A stretch of 60,735 nt of DNA from Copromyces sp. CBS 386.78 (GCA_030685235.1 MU839267.1:1-60735); one strand, 5' to 3'; positions 38,067-52,980 are shown, counted from the first letter of the stretch. The notes: generated from the letters alone by a model not told the origin. A program made the numbers and translations.

Positions 38067-38080
38067 TTCGAAAATTCCCT

Positions 38081-41000
38081 TCTTTATCCTTTCCTTAAAT
38101 AAATTACAAACTTAATTATAAAAAGCTTTAAAGATAAGGATAACTTTAATCTACTAAATTAAATATAGGATAATACGGATTTATTAAAGGGGAATTATAT
38201 CGGGATCGAATTTTCTATACTCTATAAAGTCTTAAATAAAAATATATTCCCTATTATAGAAAATATAAATAAATAATTCAATTTCGCTATCGTTTAAAAT
38301 ACTTTAGACCGTTTTAATTATAATTTAAAAACGTTCTTTAATTAACTTTAACCCTTTAATTAATTCTATAAATTAAAAAACAATATAATTGTCCTACTCT
38401 ATACTGAAATTCTCTAAAGTATTAATAATCCGCTCCTATATTTAAGTTTACTTATTTACCTTCTAATTAGGGTTTCCTACCGGCTTTAACTTATTAAAGC
38501 CCGTATTATTAATTAAATTAACTTTTTAATTAACCTTTTTATATATAATATTAATTTATACGTAGAAAATGTTCGGTACTTACCTCACTTTCCTTACGAA
38601 TTTCCTTATAACCTTCTTAAATTCCTTTACTAATACCTTTTTAATCCTCCTCTTTATTTACTAAAGAATAATTATCGCTTTTAATTCCTCTAAATCCTTT
38701 TTAATATTAATTTTAAAATTTCTTCTTCTATTTTATACCGAATATAGCCGAATAATATTTTCTAAACCCGAATTAACCTTAAAACTAGTATTTCCTTCTC
38801 TAATAATCCCCTAAACCTTTTACAACGCCTTATACTTTCCCTTCTCTTCAAATAATATTTCCACTAAATTTTCCGCTATTTTATCCGTAAATATAACGAT
38901 TTTTTTATTATCCTCCTCAAATTCTATCCAACTTAATAATTTTATTTTTATTAGAAAACTAATATTTATAACGCTATTTCTACCGAATTACATAGAGGCC
39001 GTAAATACCGTTCAGGAATTAAACCCATTAATCGGCTCTAATTAACTTCTAAACTTTAAAATTTTTACTACCTTTATATACTTTAAAAGCAACAGCTAAA
39101 ATAATGTAGATTACTATCCTATTAATAATAATAAAAATATAATTCTTCCTATTCTCGTTGTACTTTATATAAATATTAACGTCCTAAAAAAAAGGTAAAC
39201 CCAAAATAATTTTATAGTTAAATAGGCGGTTCTTAATAATAAAAATATAAACTTCCTTATTTTTATCAAATAAATAAATCTCTTTATAAATCTCACCAAA
39301 AAATCCCTTCTAACTACTATTACTATTAATATTAATAATTTTAATATTAATATTCATTAAATTAAAACAATTTACTAATCCCTTATAAATAATATTATAT
39401 TCAATTCCTATATTAAATAAGGCGGTAATTTTCTCTCCTCCTTTTATCTTAATAGAAATTATTAACGTAAATAGTGCAAAGAATCTAGTAACCCCGTTCT
39501 TTAAAATTAAAATAAGTATTTTAACGTATTTAACGACATTAATAAAAATATTATGGAATAATACCCTTTTAATTAATTTAATCCTAAATTTATTAATCTT
39601 CTACTATTTTAAAGGAATATTAACGAATACTAGCTAATCGACTTAATTATAAATAATTTAAACATTCTCCTTTATTAATTCGATAAAATTAATTAAAATA
39701 TAATTACAAATAGATTTTTACTTAATACTTATAATATTAACCCTATAAATCCTTTAAATACAATAGGTCCCTTAAATACAATAAGGACGAATTTATTAGC
39801 CTCCGGGGTATTATTATAAGTAATACTACTATTATACTTAAACTCAGGCTTAAATAAATTGTAATTATTACTATAAATAGTATCGGCGAACAAATCCACC
39901 TAATAGTAAATAACTATAATATTAATAGGGTTATACTTTATAATATCTTTAATAATAACCGAAACTTTAATAGTTATAAATTTCGCAACTATAAAGTAAA
40001 GCTCTTTCAAATCCGTAATATCGTCGTAAACCTTAAGATTTCTAAACTAATTAAAAAAATAAACCTTTTTAACTTTCTTAATAACAAATTTAAAAATGGG
40101 TTACTTTTCCTCTATAGTATTAATATTATATTTAGCCCCTTTTTTAACTATATTAGCAGTTAAAATAAGGGGAATAAATAAAAATATAGGGGTATTATTA
40201 AAAGAATTACCTTCGGAAACCCAAACCTTCTTAATCTTTTTAAAAGTAACAATTATTATAGAAATTAGGGGTATTATACTAATTTCGACCTCATCTCCCG
40301 AATTAATTAATTCTATAACCTTTAAAAATTTACTAAGGAGCTCTTTATCTCTAATTAAAATAATATATATAGAAGCGACCTACTCTCGAACCTCTAATAT
40401 TAAACTATAGAAATAATTATACTTCCTAATTTAAATAATATTAATTAAAGTTAATATTTTCTTCCCCTTTAATTTTTATATTTCTTCCTACTGTCTTCTA
40501 ATACTTTAATAGAGGATATTAAACTTCGGAACGTAATCGGGCTTATTAGGATTTCTACCCTTATAATATTTAAATTCCTAAATTTTAAAATTAGAATAAG
40601 CGGGATAATTTAATTCTAAAGCGATTAACAATTTTAATAACTCTCCGACCTTCTTTTATCTTTACGCAACGTAATATAATTCCTAATTTATATAATTCTT
40701 ATAATTATAATTAAAACTAAAAAAAATAATAAATAGCATGCCTTTAGAAACCTAAGCCTTCTAGAAAAAATAATATCCGTATATAAAATCTATATCCTTC
40801 TTAGCGTCCTTATATATAAAGTAATTTCTTTTATACTAATAATAAACCTTTTAATATTCGTTAGAAGATTAATAATTACTGGATAACGGGTATTAAATTC
40901 TACTTCGACTAAAACTACTAATAAATATAATATTAATTTAAACGGTATTAATTTAAATAAGAAGGTATTAAATTTAAAAAGGATAGTATACAATAGACTA

Positions 41001-42882
41001 TTAAAGGGTAGGAGAAAGTATTTAAGAAGGGGGGCAAATACTCTAAGAAATTTAAATTACTAATTTCCTAAAGCTTTTAGCAAACTTATCTACAACTTTA
41101 TTAATAATAAATTACTTCTTAATAAATTCTTTTATAATAATTTAAATAATTTTCTTAACGATTAAAATACTATTATCCTTAGAAGAAACATTATTATTAA
41201 ATTTAATAACCTTTTTAAAAGACTTATATATTTTAATAATAATCTCCTCTTTATTAGAATTGGAAGAGGCCGAAGACTCAGAAGTATCGACTTTATTAAA
41301 CTACTTAATAATAAAATCGTTAAATTCATTAGCGAAAGTAATCTAATCTATCTAATAAATCTCCTCCTTAAACTTATATATAAAAATAATAATTATATAT
41401 TTAATATTAATATACAACTTTGTATAGAAATTCTTAACAATTAGATCCTTAATACTATTGTAATTAATAAAAGATTAACGGGCGAAAAGGGTAAAATAAT
41501 TAAAAATAACGTTAACGATCTTTATTTTATTATAGGGGATATACTTAGTATAGAACTTTTTTAAAGTAATAAATATACTATCGGTCTATTTAAAATCTTT
41601 AACTCTATAGGCAGTCTTAAAGGCCAAAGTAAAAGTCTCCTAAATAATATTAATATCAATTTTAAACTAACGGAAAATACCCTTAATAACGTCCTTAAAT
41701 TACTTTTTATACTAATTAATCCAAATAATAATTTTAAATTTATTATTATTAAAGTTAATGTATCCGACTTCTTTTTTAAAGAGTTTAAAATATTTAATGA
41801 TTTTCTTACTATCAAATTTCTTCTTAAGGTTAATATTACAGACGTAAATTATAATATTACCCTTAGTAAGGAAAGTAATAAGGTTAAAGACTCCCGGTAT
41901 AATAAATTTTTGAATATTAGGGGAAAGAGAGGTCTTTGGAATAGAAGGGGAGGAAGAGGTATTAAATATAATATTTAGTAATAATTAATTATAAAGTAAA
42001 AGTCTTTAAATTAAAATATTATAATAAAAGGGGAAATATACTAATAATTATATAGGGTTATATTTTAGGTTAGTATAATTATTCGGAAACGGGTAGATTT
42101 AATATCCTTTATTGAAATACTTTTTATCCTTTAAATATTTTTATACTATTTAAATTAAAATATTTATATTTTAATTAAGGTATTAAGTATTATATTAATT
42201 CGGAAGTCCGGTTATAATTTCGTTTAATTAACGGTAATTTCTATTATAATAGGAAGTAAATACCGCCCTTCCAATTATACTTACTTCTAATAAAAAGCCA
42301 ACTATTTATAAAAAATTAATTAGAATTATTTAAAATATTAATATAATATACCCTAAAAGGGTTATAATTATTTTAAAAAAGATTTCGGCATATAAATTAT
42401 AAATATTTATACCGAATATAAGCGGAAATAGTAAAGGGGGGATTTATTATTTATTGCTAATTTGTAGTCTCTAATTTACTATATAATTTAAATTATTAAT
42501 TCTCTAATTTCTAATTTATTATTTTACTAAGTTAATATTTCGAAATAATTCGTCTTTATATTCTATATCGATTATAATTTAATTAAAGAGGGGAAAAAGG
42601 GTTAGTATATTCGTCGAAGGGTATTAATAAATTGTAAATTGGACGAAGAGCCTAAAATCCGTATATATTTAAAATTAAAGTCTCTATTAAATCGAATAAA
42701 AAACTTCTTTACCGAGGGAAGTAATTAATTACTTATTATTTAACTTTTAGCTTTTAAATTAATATCCTAAAAGAAGCGGGGATAGCTTCAATATTTATAA
42801 AAAGTTTCGGCTAAAGACTCTTCGAATTCGTATTAACGAATTTAGTTAAAAATTTGTCATTTATTTTGTTTTTATTACTATT
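38081..42882 (-). pseudogene. R1b protease/Gag and leader region, broken
   Basis: Colinear with 15.16-18.64 kb of R1a as far as 41584. The last 1.3 kb (41585-42882) is present only here and should contain the Gag start and leader. Short open stretches (40096-40410 plus, 40790-40993 minus, 41561-41815 minus) are chance survivors without domains. No zinc knuckle was recognised. Confidence 0.45.
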
Positions 42883-43449
42883 TAATTTAGAATAGAAAAT
42901 ATTATATAGGAAGAGAGACTAGCTCCCTACTATAAAAAAACTAATTTAATTAATATAAAAATTATAAGAATTAATATTTTAAAGAAAAAAGTAAATCTAC
43001 CGTAAAATAATTCCTATCTATAAAATAAAGACGAGGAGATTTTTATATTCTAATTATCGATTATTTAAAAAGAGATTAGAACTAATATTAAAGTATTATA
43101 TTCTAATAAATCTTTGAAAGAGGTTAAAAGAGTAAATTTAAACGTTAATTTTCTTAAGAGGGGATTACGGAGTAAAGGAAGAATAAATTTAGTACGGGAA
43201 AACGAATTTGGGATTAGAATTCGAATATATTCTTTTAAGAAGGAATATTATTTAGTTTAAATTGCCTCTCTCTCTTCCCAAATCTCGAAGGAGATTCCTT
43301 CTCTTTGTATCTTCAAAGCTTATACTTATAACTAATAATACTTAACTAAGCAGCTAATCTGCTCCTACTTGTAATAAACTACCCTACTCTCTTGATGACC
43401 CCGTGATCCTTAGCTAAAGAGAAAAAACGTGAAAAAATTCCCTAAATTA
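42883..43449 (-). repeat. R1 right LTR (5' LTR), 567 bp
   Basis: Begins taatttag and ends ctaaatta. It is followed by atat/aatat, matching the left flank of R1a (aatat, 5769-5773) rather than that of R1b. The last 150 bp keep CpA/TpG (cagctaatctgctcctacttg, gatgaccccgtgatcc), so RIP was uneven along the LTR. Confidence 0.8.
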
Positions 43450-46400
43450 ATATCGAGTTCCAAAATATATAATGAAAACCCTACAATTTAATATATTATT
43501 GTCGTACTTTAAGGTTTATAAAATTAGGTACTGTAATATCTTTAAATTAGTAAATACTATAAGTATAATTAATTCCTCGAATTTAAAATTCTAACCTCTA
43601 TTAATAATTATCGAATTTAAACTTTAGAATTAGAATATATTCTAAAAACAATTCAAACTTTTTATAAAAATAGTAAGTAGCAATATAAGGGTTCTAAAGG
43701 ATATTTCGGCGAAATATAATATAGCGCTTATTATCGTTAAAAGCTAATTGAAATTCGTAATCTAGTATATATTTTACTAAACTTTCCTAATATAAATCCG
43801 CTACGCTAAATATAATAAATATTACTAGCATACTTAAAAAATTAATATATAATAATAATTCGTAAAATTTCTTAATTTAATATAACCGAATGCCTCGAAA
43901 TATATTAGTAAATCGAGTAATCGAATTGAATAACCTTCTTAATTCTTCAAATCTTGCTTCAAAATAATTATAAAAAGCTTTTTAATAAGCAAATATTTCC
44001 TAATTAAAATTCTGGTTATTAACGTAATATAAACTTTTACTATAAACCTAAATACGTATAAGAAAATTAAAAGCGATATATCGAAATCTATTATACTTAG
44101 TAAATCGGCTATCGTATTGGCGTATATAATAACGAATATATTTACTATATTCGACCTTCTTTAATTAAAGTATAAAATATTTATTTATTCTTCGAAGGTA
44201 AAATTAGGAAATATTTAAAATAGTAATATTTATTAATAATAAAATTCGTTAATAAGGGTATTATAAAGGGGGCCTTATTTAATATAATATTGGCGAAGGG
44301 GTTTTTGAAATGTTAGAGCGGGTATTAAAGCCGGTACTGGGTTAAGTATAAAAGCCGGGTATCCTAGTAAGGGATTTAATCCAAATATTAGAATTATTAG
44401 AGCCGAAGTGGGACCCGGAGTTTAAATTAGAGCCGGAGTTTCTTAAAGCCGTTAATTATCCGGTAAATTTATAATATAAACCGGGAAAATATTTAGGTCG
44501 GGCAAAGGATCCTTACAAAATTATATTTGTAATTAATCAATATCCCTAAATAAATAACCTATAAAATTAAACGTAATATTTATTTCTAAATTAATTTTAA
44601 TTAATATTTCTTATAAAGTAGCTTCTTAAAATTCGTTCAAATCCCTATTTTCAAACTCTATATTATTAATTTTAATACGGTTAATATTGTTTATAATATT
44701 ATTATTTAATAGTAATTAATTAAAATGGGCCTTGTTAATTTCGATATTAATATAATTAAGATAATATACTTTAAAGAATTTTAATTATATTTCAACCTTC
44801 CGATGGCTAACTTTAAATTCGTTATATATTCGACTAATATTTAAATAATTATAGTAATTCCGAGGCCGGATTAAAATAATATCGACTTCTTTTAATAGCC
44901 TAAGTAATTAAACGCAAATATAAGCTATATTTCGAAGGTAATTAATACAATAGCCTTTATACTTATATTATTAACCGCTGAAAGTATAAATATTTAATAG
45001 TATATTAATATTTATAATAATAGAGTAAATATATAAAAGAAACTTATTATAATAAATATAAATTCGTATAATAAATATTTCCTCTACAGAATTAAAAAGT
45101 AGTAAATAGAATTCCTCGTCTACTTTAATAAATATACTAAAATCTATATTATTTTCAATACTAAATTTAAAAGGCTCTTTAAATTGTAAATCCCTATTAA
45201 TATAATAATAGTATACGTAAATACTTTAAGTATTAACCTTCAAATTAAACTACTATTAATTATAATAGTTATATTTTTCCTATACTATAGTATTTAATAT
45301 AATTTAATAATTGCGAACTTATTAATAATATGTATTTAGGATAACCCGAATATTTATATCCCTATTATATTAAAGATCCTATTTAAATTTAATACTAAGT
45401 ATATTAAAAAATAAAAGTCCAATATAAATTAATTATTAAGAAGGCGGGTTAACGGCTCTTCTCTAGTTTATTAAGTAATTTAGACGTTTTTACCGAAGAT
45501 TTAGCAATTCTATTACTAAAGTCTAAAAAGTAAGTATATAATCGTCGATATTATATATAGGAGCTAAACGAGAAGTAGAATTATTAAAGGGATTTTTATA
45601 TTTAAAAACTAAATTATTTATTAGGTTTCGTATTTATAAATTAAGTATTAGTTTAAGTTAAAATAGATTGTTGTACTTATTAAAATTATAAAAGTCCTCG
45701 TCTTTAAATTCGTATTTATATAAATGAATTTAGTCCTAGTATACTTTATAATAATTATATTTAATACTATATTTATTAAAGAATTCGGTACAAGAAAAGT
45801 TTTAATAATAATTAAAACAAATTCTATTTTCTTTTCGGATATTGTAATTTAGGCTGCTGTAAACGTATATTATATAAAATTAAGTAATTGGATTATAATT
45901 AATAAAGTAGCAAAGAACGTTATAAGCCGGATATATAAAGTACGATATTAGAAGAATAGGTTAAGTGCTAATATTATTGTTATTATTGGTAAATTATATT
46001 AAAACGGCTAAGGAATCAGCTAGCGGTAACGGCGGCGAAAGACTCCTCCCAAATATACTATTATAAGTTATATAATAATTCCTTTCGTAATAATCGCTAA
46101 TAATATAATTAACCTATAAATATATACTATTATATTTGGCACAAACTTTATACTATTAAAAAATATTAACTAAATCCTCTACAATCGCTATACAAAATAT
46201 ATAATTACCAGTAACGGGATTACGGTCGCGCATATATTAGAAGCGGTAATAATTCGGACAAATGAACTGCTTATTAATAATACAAAAAATACATATATTA
46301 TTATTACTTTAATCTTCGATAGGCCGTATAATTCGATAATTAAAGTAAGTAAATTACTTATTATTATTGTAAAACTAATAGGTATTAATAATCGGGTTTC

Positions 46401-46513
46401 GGTCGGTAATAAAGTAGTAAATATAATCACGATAATATATAAATTTACCAAGCTAGCTAAGGGTCGACTCTTAAAAATTAAAGTATTATTATATAATTAA
46501 TATAGTTAGTAAT
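43450..46513. other. RIP-degraded sequence, unidentified, interrupted by R2b
   Basis: No similarity to R1, R2 or R3. A GC-richer patch lies at 44280-44520. Long readings without TGA are possible on the plus strand (for example about 44810-45723), but TpG depletion makes this uninformative. It is probably the interior of an older element, perhaps the same one as 390-5773 since R1 appears to have inserted into it. The open stretch 46188-46451 (minus) has no recognisable domain. Confidence 0.45.
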
Positions 46514-46821
46514 TATCACGGTGCAAAGGGACAAGGTAGGTAAGAATATACGTAATTGTACGAAGGAGTAAGAGGAAAGGTCCAAGGGTGCGATCCCAGA
46601 CTAGTCTTTATAGAAGCTAATTAAGGAAATTAACTCTATAGCAATCTTATAAATACTATAGAGCTAGTATAACCTATATAGCAATAGCGATAATAAAGCT
46701 ATTGTAACCTTCTATAAAGGCTATAATAGCCTTATACTATATTTAAAGCTATAGCCTAATCCCCAGCTCTAATAACTACTAACCGTATACTCTAAACTAT
46801 TATAAAGCTAACCCTATAATA
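46514..46821 (-). repeat. R2b left LTR (3' LTR), 308 bp
   Basis: Starts tatcacggtgcaaagg, ends ccctataata. The first 110 bp are nearly unmutated (tgcgatcccagactagtc); the remainder carries CpA-to-TpA changes. Confidence 0.9.
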
Positions 46822-47599
46822 CTACCCTAGATTAAAAGAAACCGTATAATTAACTAATAATATATAAAATAATTAAAATACCTATTAATTATTTAATTTA
46901 CCCTATAAAAGCCTCTATAACTACTACTACTCTATGCAATGACTTCCTCAATCCTCCGTACCCTATATCTCCTACTAATACCGGCTAATCCGCTCCTACC
47001 TCCGCTAATAGTAGCTAATCCACTTCTAATTACCGGTCTATTATTACTTTATACTGCTTTTTTATAATAATCTAATTTAATAGCGTTAATTCGTTTAAAT
47101 AACTCTTATAGAATTTCTGTACTACCTCTAAGTATATTACAACATTAGCCTATTTCTATTAATTTAATATATATAGTAATGCCTATAGGATATAGTATTC
47201 TTATCGTCTATTTTTTAAATTCCGTTTACAACTACCTATACTATTAAAATCCTATTCGATAGAATTTTTCCTATTATCCGTCCGCTTTATAATCCTCCCT
47301 TAATTTGCTTTTACGTCCCCTTCAGTATATCCTTCCCAAAATTTTACTTTATTAACGTAAAATATAGGACTATACTTTATATTAACTAAGAATCGAAAAG
47401 TAATTATATAATTACTAACCTTTAAAACTTCGAATAGCCTTTCCCGAAATAGAATTAATTTAATATATAATCTTCTAATTTTGAAATTCTCCGTATTTAA
47501 TAAAACCTTATCCCCAACTTTATATTATAAAACGTCCAATCTCCTCTTATTAGCATTATCCTCGTACCGCTTCTATACTTTTTTTACTTTAATTATTAT

Positions 47600-50500
47600 A
47601 TAGTCTAAAACCGTTTTAAACCGGTTAATAATTTTAATAATTTTAAAATACTTATCCTATTAAATTTTTAATATTTTTAAAGGGTATAGTATAGCGGGCT
47701 CGACCCCTATTCGGGAATAAAATCTATAGTTAGTAAAAAATAGCGAAACTCCTATTATTTCTAAAATTAAATTATTATTAGTAAATTCTACTATTAATAA
47801 TTAATTAACTTAATCGTCTTATACCTAATTAATGAAAATTTATAAATATCTTTCTATTTTTATATTAATATATTCTATTTACCCGTTCGTAATTAGGTAA
47901 AAAGCGGAGGAAGGTATAAAATTAATTTCTAACCTCGTTAATAACGTTCTTTAAAATTATAAAATAAATTAAGAACCCTAATTAAATATAATAATACTAA
48001 GTAAATTATAAATACTATAAACCTATTCTATAAAATAGTCTGCTAATTCTTCCGTAATTAACCCTATTATAAAAATAAAATACTATATCTTTATTAACTT
48101 ATTAACAACTACTATAACGTATTAAAATACTTATCCGCAACGTTCGTAAAGTATTAATAATATAATATAATCGATAGAAATATCCTTCTATAGAGCGAAA
48201 AGTACTGGTAATAACTTTAAAAACCCGTATAATATATACTATAATAGTTTCGTCTTTATATACGTTAAATAAATTTTATAATAAGTCTTTATTATATTAT
48301 ATATCCTTAGTTAAAAGAAAAATTAGAGGAGAAGGCTATAAATTTTCTCCTTCCCTAAATACCCCGTTCTTAGCATATTATAAGCGTAGTAGATCAATTA
48401 ATAATAGACTTTAACGTTTCTAAAGTTAAAAAAAACCGAACTGTAATAATAAATCTAATTCTATATAGTATAATATTCCGTAAATAAAAATTTCTTAAAA
48501 CTCCCTTTAACCTCCTTTAACTATATTCTCTTTACTAAGTCCGTCAAATAGGCGAATACGTCCTAAAAAAAAATTAATTTCTTATAAATTTCCGTTACTA
48601 AATCGTTTACCAACGTTTCGTCTATAATTTCTAAATCGTAAAAGTAAACTATTTTAACGAAAACCTCTAGATCCCCTTCATCTTTTAAAACGTAAAAATT
48701 ATTAACGAAAATATTTTTCTTTAATAAACTTTATTCTTTATTAAGAAGTATTTATCGCCCTCGTATTTCAAGATATTTTCTAATTTATTATTCAACGTAT
48801 AAAAGTAGATTTATAATAAACCCGGTCGGTACCGGATAATAAAATTAAAGCGGGAAAGAAACTATAATTTTTTTATATATTATAATATTAATTATTTATT
48901 AACCGTAAATAATTTTAACCCTTTATAGTCTATTAAAATTTCGAACGGCTATTATACTCCCTCTAATTTTAGCTTCTACTCCTCTAACGCCTTAATAATA
49001 ATAAATAATTCTTTATTGTAAATATTGTAATTATATTCTACTAACGAATATTATTAATTAAAATAAACTATTAATTATAATACCCCGTCTTTATTGTACT
49101 AAGAAAAAATGCCGCTATAAACCTAATTTAAAGTATCTGTCTCTATAACCGTTTATTTAAACTAATTGTAAATATATAATACTAATTTACTAATAAAAAT
49201 TCGTTTAAGCGCGTCGAAAGAATATTAATATTAATCTTCCTATTTCTAATCTTTAATAATCTTCTTTATTAATTCGTATAATAATCCTGTTAAAATAAAA
49301 AAATATTTAATAAACCGCTAATAAAAATTAATAAATTTTAAAAAACGTTATAGCGCCCTCTTAATATTTAAAACCTCCTATAAAATAATTACTATTACCT
49401 TTTTTAAATCTATTTTAATACCTCTAAGGGTAATAATAAATCCTAAATATTTAATCTATTTTATATAGAAGTTGTACTTATTAATATTAATTTATAAGTT
49501 ACGTCGATTATCCTCCGTAAAACTTCGCTAACGTACCCTACGTAATCTTCTTCGTTCTCCAAATAAATAAAAATATTATTAAAATAAATAATAATATATA
49601 TATTAAAAATATTATATAAAACGTTATTTTTATAATTTTAAAACGTCTCCGGTACCCTTTATAAATTAAATGGGTATATTAAAAATTTAAAAAGCCTAAA
49701 GCGGGTAATAAATATAATAAATTATTCGTAACCCTCCTTCACCCGTATCTTATTAAACGTATTAATAATATTAAATTTAATAAAAATCTTCGCTTTACAA
49801 ATAGCGTCAAAAATTTCCTTAATTAATAGAATTAGATACTATATTTTCAAAATAATATTATTAATACTATAATAGTCAATATAAATATAAATTCCCCCGC
49901 CTAACTTCTATACTAATAAAATAAGTAAAATAATAACAAATTAGAAAGGACGAATAAACTTCTTTTTAAAATTCTCGTTAATTTACTTTTTAATAATAAT
50001 AACTTTAATAAATAATATTAATCTAGGCCTAGCGTATAATAATTACTCTCTTAATCTAAATTCGATTTTATAATTATATAAATAGTATAAAGGTATTTTA
50101 TCGGCCAACGTAGGAAGAAAAACGTCGATATATAATTAATAATAATTTATTAATATCCCTTTTATTTCTTCCCTAATCTCTTAAAGCCTATTTATTTTAT
50201 TAAAGAATTTTTAAATATTTTCCTCTATTACCTTTACTAAATAAATGTAATAAATAATTTCTTTACAAAGCGGTACGTCTTTAGTTAAATCCCCTATTAA
50301 AGTAATAAATCTAACGATTACCGCCGCTTCCTTTTCTATTTCAAATCCGTACTTACCGGCTATATTATTAATAAAAAAATAGAAAAAACGTAGAAAATTA
50401 TCTTTATACTTCTCCCCTCGCCCTTCAATAATATTTTCCACAACCTCGTACGTAAAATCCATTTCCCGGAATTCTAAAACGGTAATTAGCCTCTCTAATT

Positions 50501-52980
50501 AAATATAATTAATAATATATAATTAAAATCGGTCCTTTTTATAAATAAAATTAAAAATAGCGGTATTAAACTCCCTAATATTAATAAGGTTTATACCGCC
50601 CTTAATATACCTACTTGCCTAAATACTAATATAGTACGTACCTACTAATATATATCTCCTATTAAATTTAATATACAATTCGTATAGTATATCCCGCTTA
50701 ATTAATATAAAAATAATAATAATATTTATAATACCCTATACCTTTATATTTACGTAATATACAATAAAAACCCGTAATAAAATTATTAACGATACCCTAG
50801 CAAGAGAATTGGAAATCTATTCCTCAAATCCTTCGTCTTCAAATTAAAGAGCCCTAATAAATTAATCTTCGATTTCCTCGTACTAAACTACTTCCTCATA
50901 GAAATAACCCCTAAAAATATAAAAAAAAGAAGAAGGGAACTTAAAATTATTCTAAGGAAGCGCCTTCTTATAAGCGTAGGCAGCTACAACGGAAATAGGG
51001 CTAGAGAAGGTTCAAAATACTTCCGTTTAATTACTAAAGAACCCTATTAATAAATAGCAGTCCTTACAACCCGAATAATTAAAACGTATACCGCTTTTTT
51101 TATAATTAATATATAATTTATAGAATTTCATCTAAAAGAACCTTAGAATAATCGAATATTTATTAAAAAAATCGTTAACTAAAAAGGTAATAACTTCTTT
51201 ATAATAACCTATCCGTAACCTTTCTATTACTCCTTCGCTAATTGTACCCTTAATATTTCCGTCTATAAATACGAATTTCTTAAGACGAAAAAGGCGGAAA
51301 CGGGGAAAATTATATTTTATAACGAAAAAATAATTAATAAATACAAATATAGAACATCTATTATTAATAAAAGAAATACAATAATCTTTATATATACCGG
51401 TAATTATATATATAAATAATAAAATTAAATTTAGAATAATACTATTTAATAATTAAATTCGTACTTCCTCTAAATCTATTAAAGGATCCTATTATTTCTA
51501 TAATATAATTACCCGGCTCGGCCTCTACGCGCAATTAAGCGTAAAAACTAAATATATTCCAATTCGTTATAATATTCACCGCCTACGGCCGGTTCAATTA
51601 CAAAGACTATAATTATATTAGCGGTTCCTATTAAACGGACCTTCGTAAATTCCTACCTAATACCGCTATTACTATATCTACCCCTACCTTTCTTCTTCTT
51701 ACTAGCCGATTTACTATTAATATAAAGTTTACCGCCCTAATTAATAGATCCGAAGTAATTATAAATAATATAGCTTTATTAATTATAATAGTAATAAAGG
51801 CCCTTTTCCCTCTATTCTTTAAAAACCTCGGGGTCGAATATAATAAAAAATGTTATAAAATTAAAATCTATTTATTTCCTCCCTAACTTACAAATTTATC
51901 GATTATAATAAGAAGGGCCGCTATAACGTTCCTAAAAAAGGAACCTAAATCCTTAAAAATACCTACGACTACCTTATCACAATAATTAACGTCCTCCAAC
52001 TTCCGGCTAACCTTCCTTATAAAGCTCAACTATATAATATAATTATCGTCTTCAAGGAAATCCCAAGAGATTAAAATATTTCGAAGCTATTTATTAAATT
52101 TATTATAAAAATAATAAACCTTTATCGCGTCGTTAAATCCGCATTTATCTATAAATTTAGTAAATTCGATTTTAAAACGTAGGAATAGAATATTACCCTA
52201 ATAAAAATTAATAAAGCGTTTATTAATATCCAATTTAATATTAATATTATTATATCGGTCTATAAAATACGTAAAGAAAATTTCGCCAATTACTTATAAC
52301 CACTTCCTAAACTTTCTAAAGAATTCTATAAATTTCTTTAAACTATTATTTAACGTTAAATATAAGTCTAGTCCTAGCCAAAATATCGTACATACGATTT
52401 TAACCTATTCTATAAGAAAATAGAGGGTATCGAACTCCTATATAATCTTAATTTAATTCTTCTATAACTAAAAAATATTATAATATTTAATATTATCCTT
52501 ATCCTCCCCGGTAAAAATCGGAGGGTCTTCGATAATACGCTTAAAGGGCTGGAAAACGGCTATCGTAGCCTCTTCGGGGGCGTTAAAAGTCTCCGGTATA
52601 TTAAAAGGGGCCGTAACGGACATAATTACAACCCGCTATTATAGAATTATAATCACGTATTATATTATATTCTATTCTTTTATTATAGTATTATAATTCG
52701 CAATAACTATTATAAATACCCTTCCTAATAATTTAATAATAAATTTAAAAGCTAATTATCGGGCGATAATTCTAATAAAAACCTCGTAGTCTTAAAAAAC
52801 TAAACGTAGCCGAATATCTTCCGCAAAGCCGTTTACGAAATTCCGAATATTACAAATAATATTAACGAATTAAAGAAGGACTATCTAATAAACTTTAATA
52901 TTAAAAATTAAATCTATAGTAAAAATATTGAAAAACTCCCCAAAGTCGAATAAATCGGAAGAATCGTTTAATAAACTAAT
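47600..52980 (-). pseudogene. R2b gag-pol remnant, RIP-broken
   Basis: Same domain order as R2a without interruption: integrase, RNase H, RT and protease region, then Gag at the right. The RT box reads with Asn for Asp, and the Gag zinc-knuckle cysteines appear as Tyr through G-to-A changes. The open stretch 50211-50462 (minus) runs through the protease/RT linker and is not an independent gene. Confidence 0.75.

Larger units (their letters stand above)
27542..43449 (-). mobile_element. R1b and R1 tail: giant Ty3/Gypsy element, about 14.8 kb without insertions
   Basis: Left LTR 27542-28106, right LTR 42883-43449, with the interior colinear with R1a. Later insertions are B3 (31479-31893) and a 715-bp retroposon (37352-38066). 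Removing both and their duplications leaves about 14.76 kb. RT (YxDD box near 36957-36980) and integrase (about 35.1-35.5 kb) read on the minus strand as in R1a. The left flank (cttat) does not match the right flank, whereas the right flank matches that of R1a. The right part therefore may belong to R1a, joined by recombination. All frames are broken. Confidence 0.82.

Noticed and set aside
40096..40410. 104-residue open frame on the plus strand
   Set aside because: It lies antisense within the R1 Gag/protease region, has no homologous open frame in R1a and has a Leu/Ile-rich composition typical of AT-rich chance frames.
44810..46263. A continuous RIP-degraded ORF crossing into 54134 after removing R2b
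   Set aside because: Careful codon counting shows TGA at about 45724 in one frame and about 46263 in another, and no domain was recognised. The join is supported by the GTAAT duplication but not by coding evidence.
50211..50462. 83-residue open frame on the minus strand with acidic/basic composition
   Set aside because: It is in the pol sense of R2b between protease and RT and is disrupted in R2a. It is a surviving fragment of decayed pol, not an independent gene.
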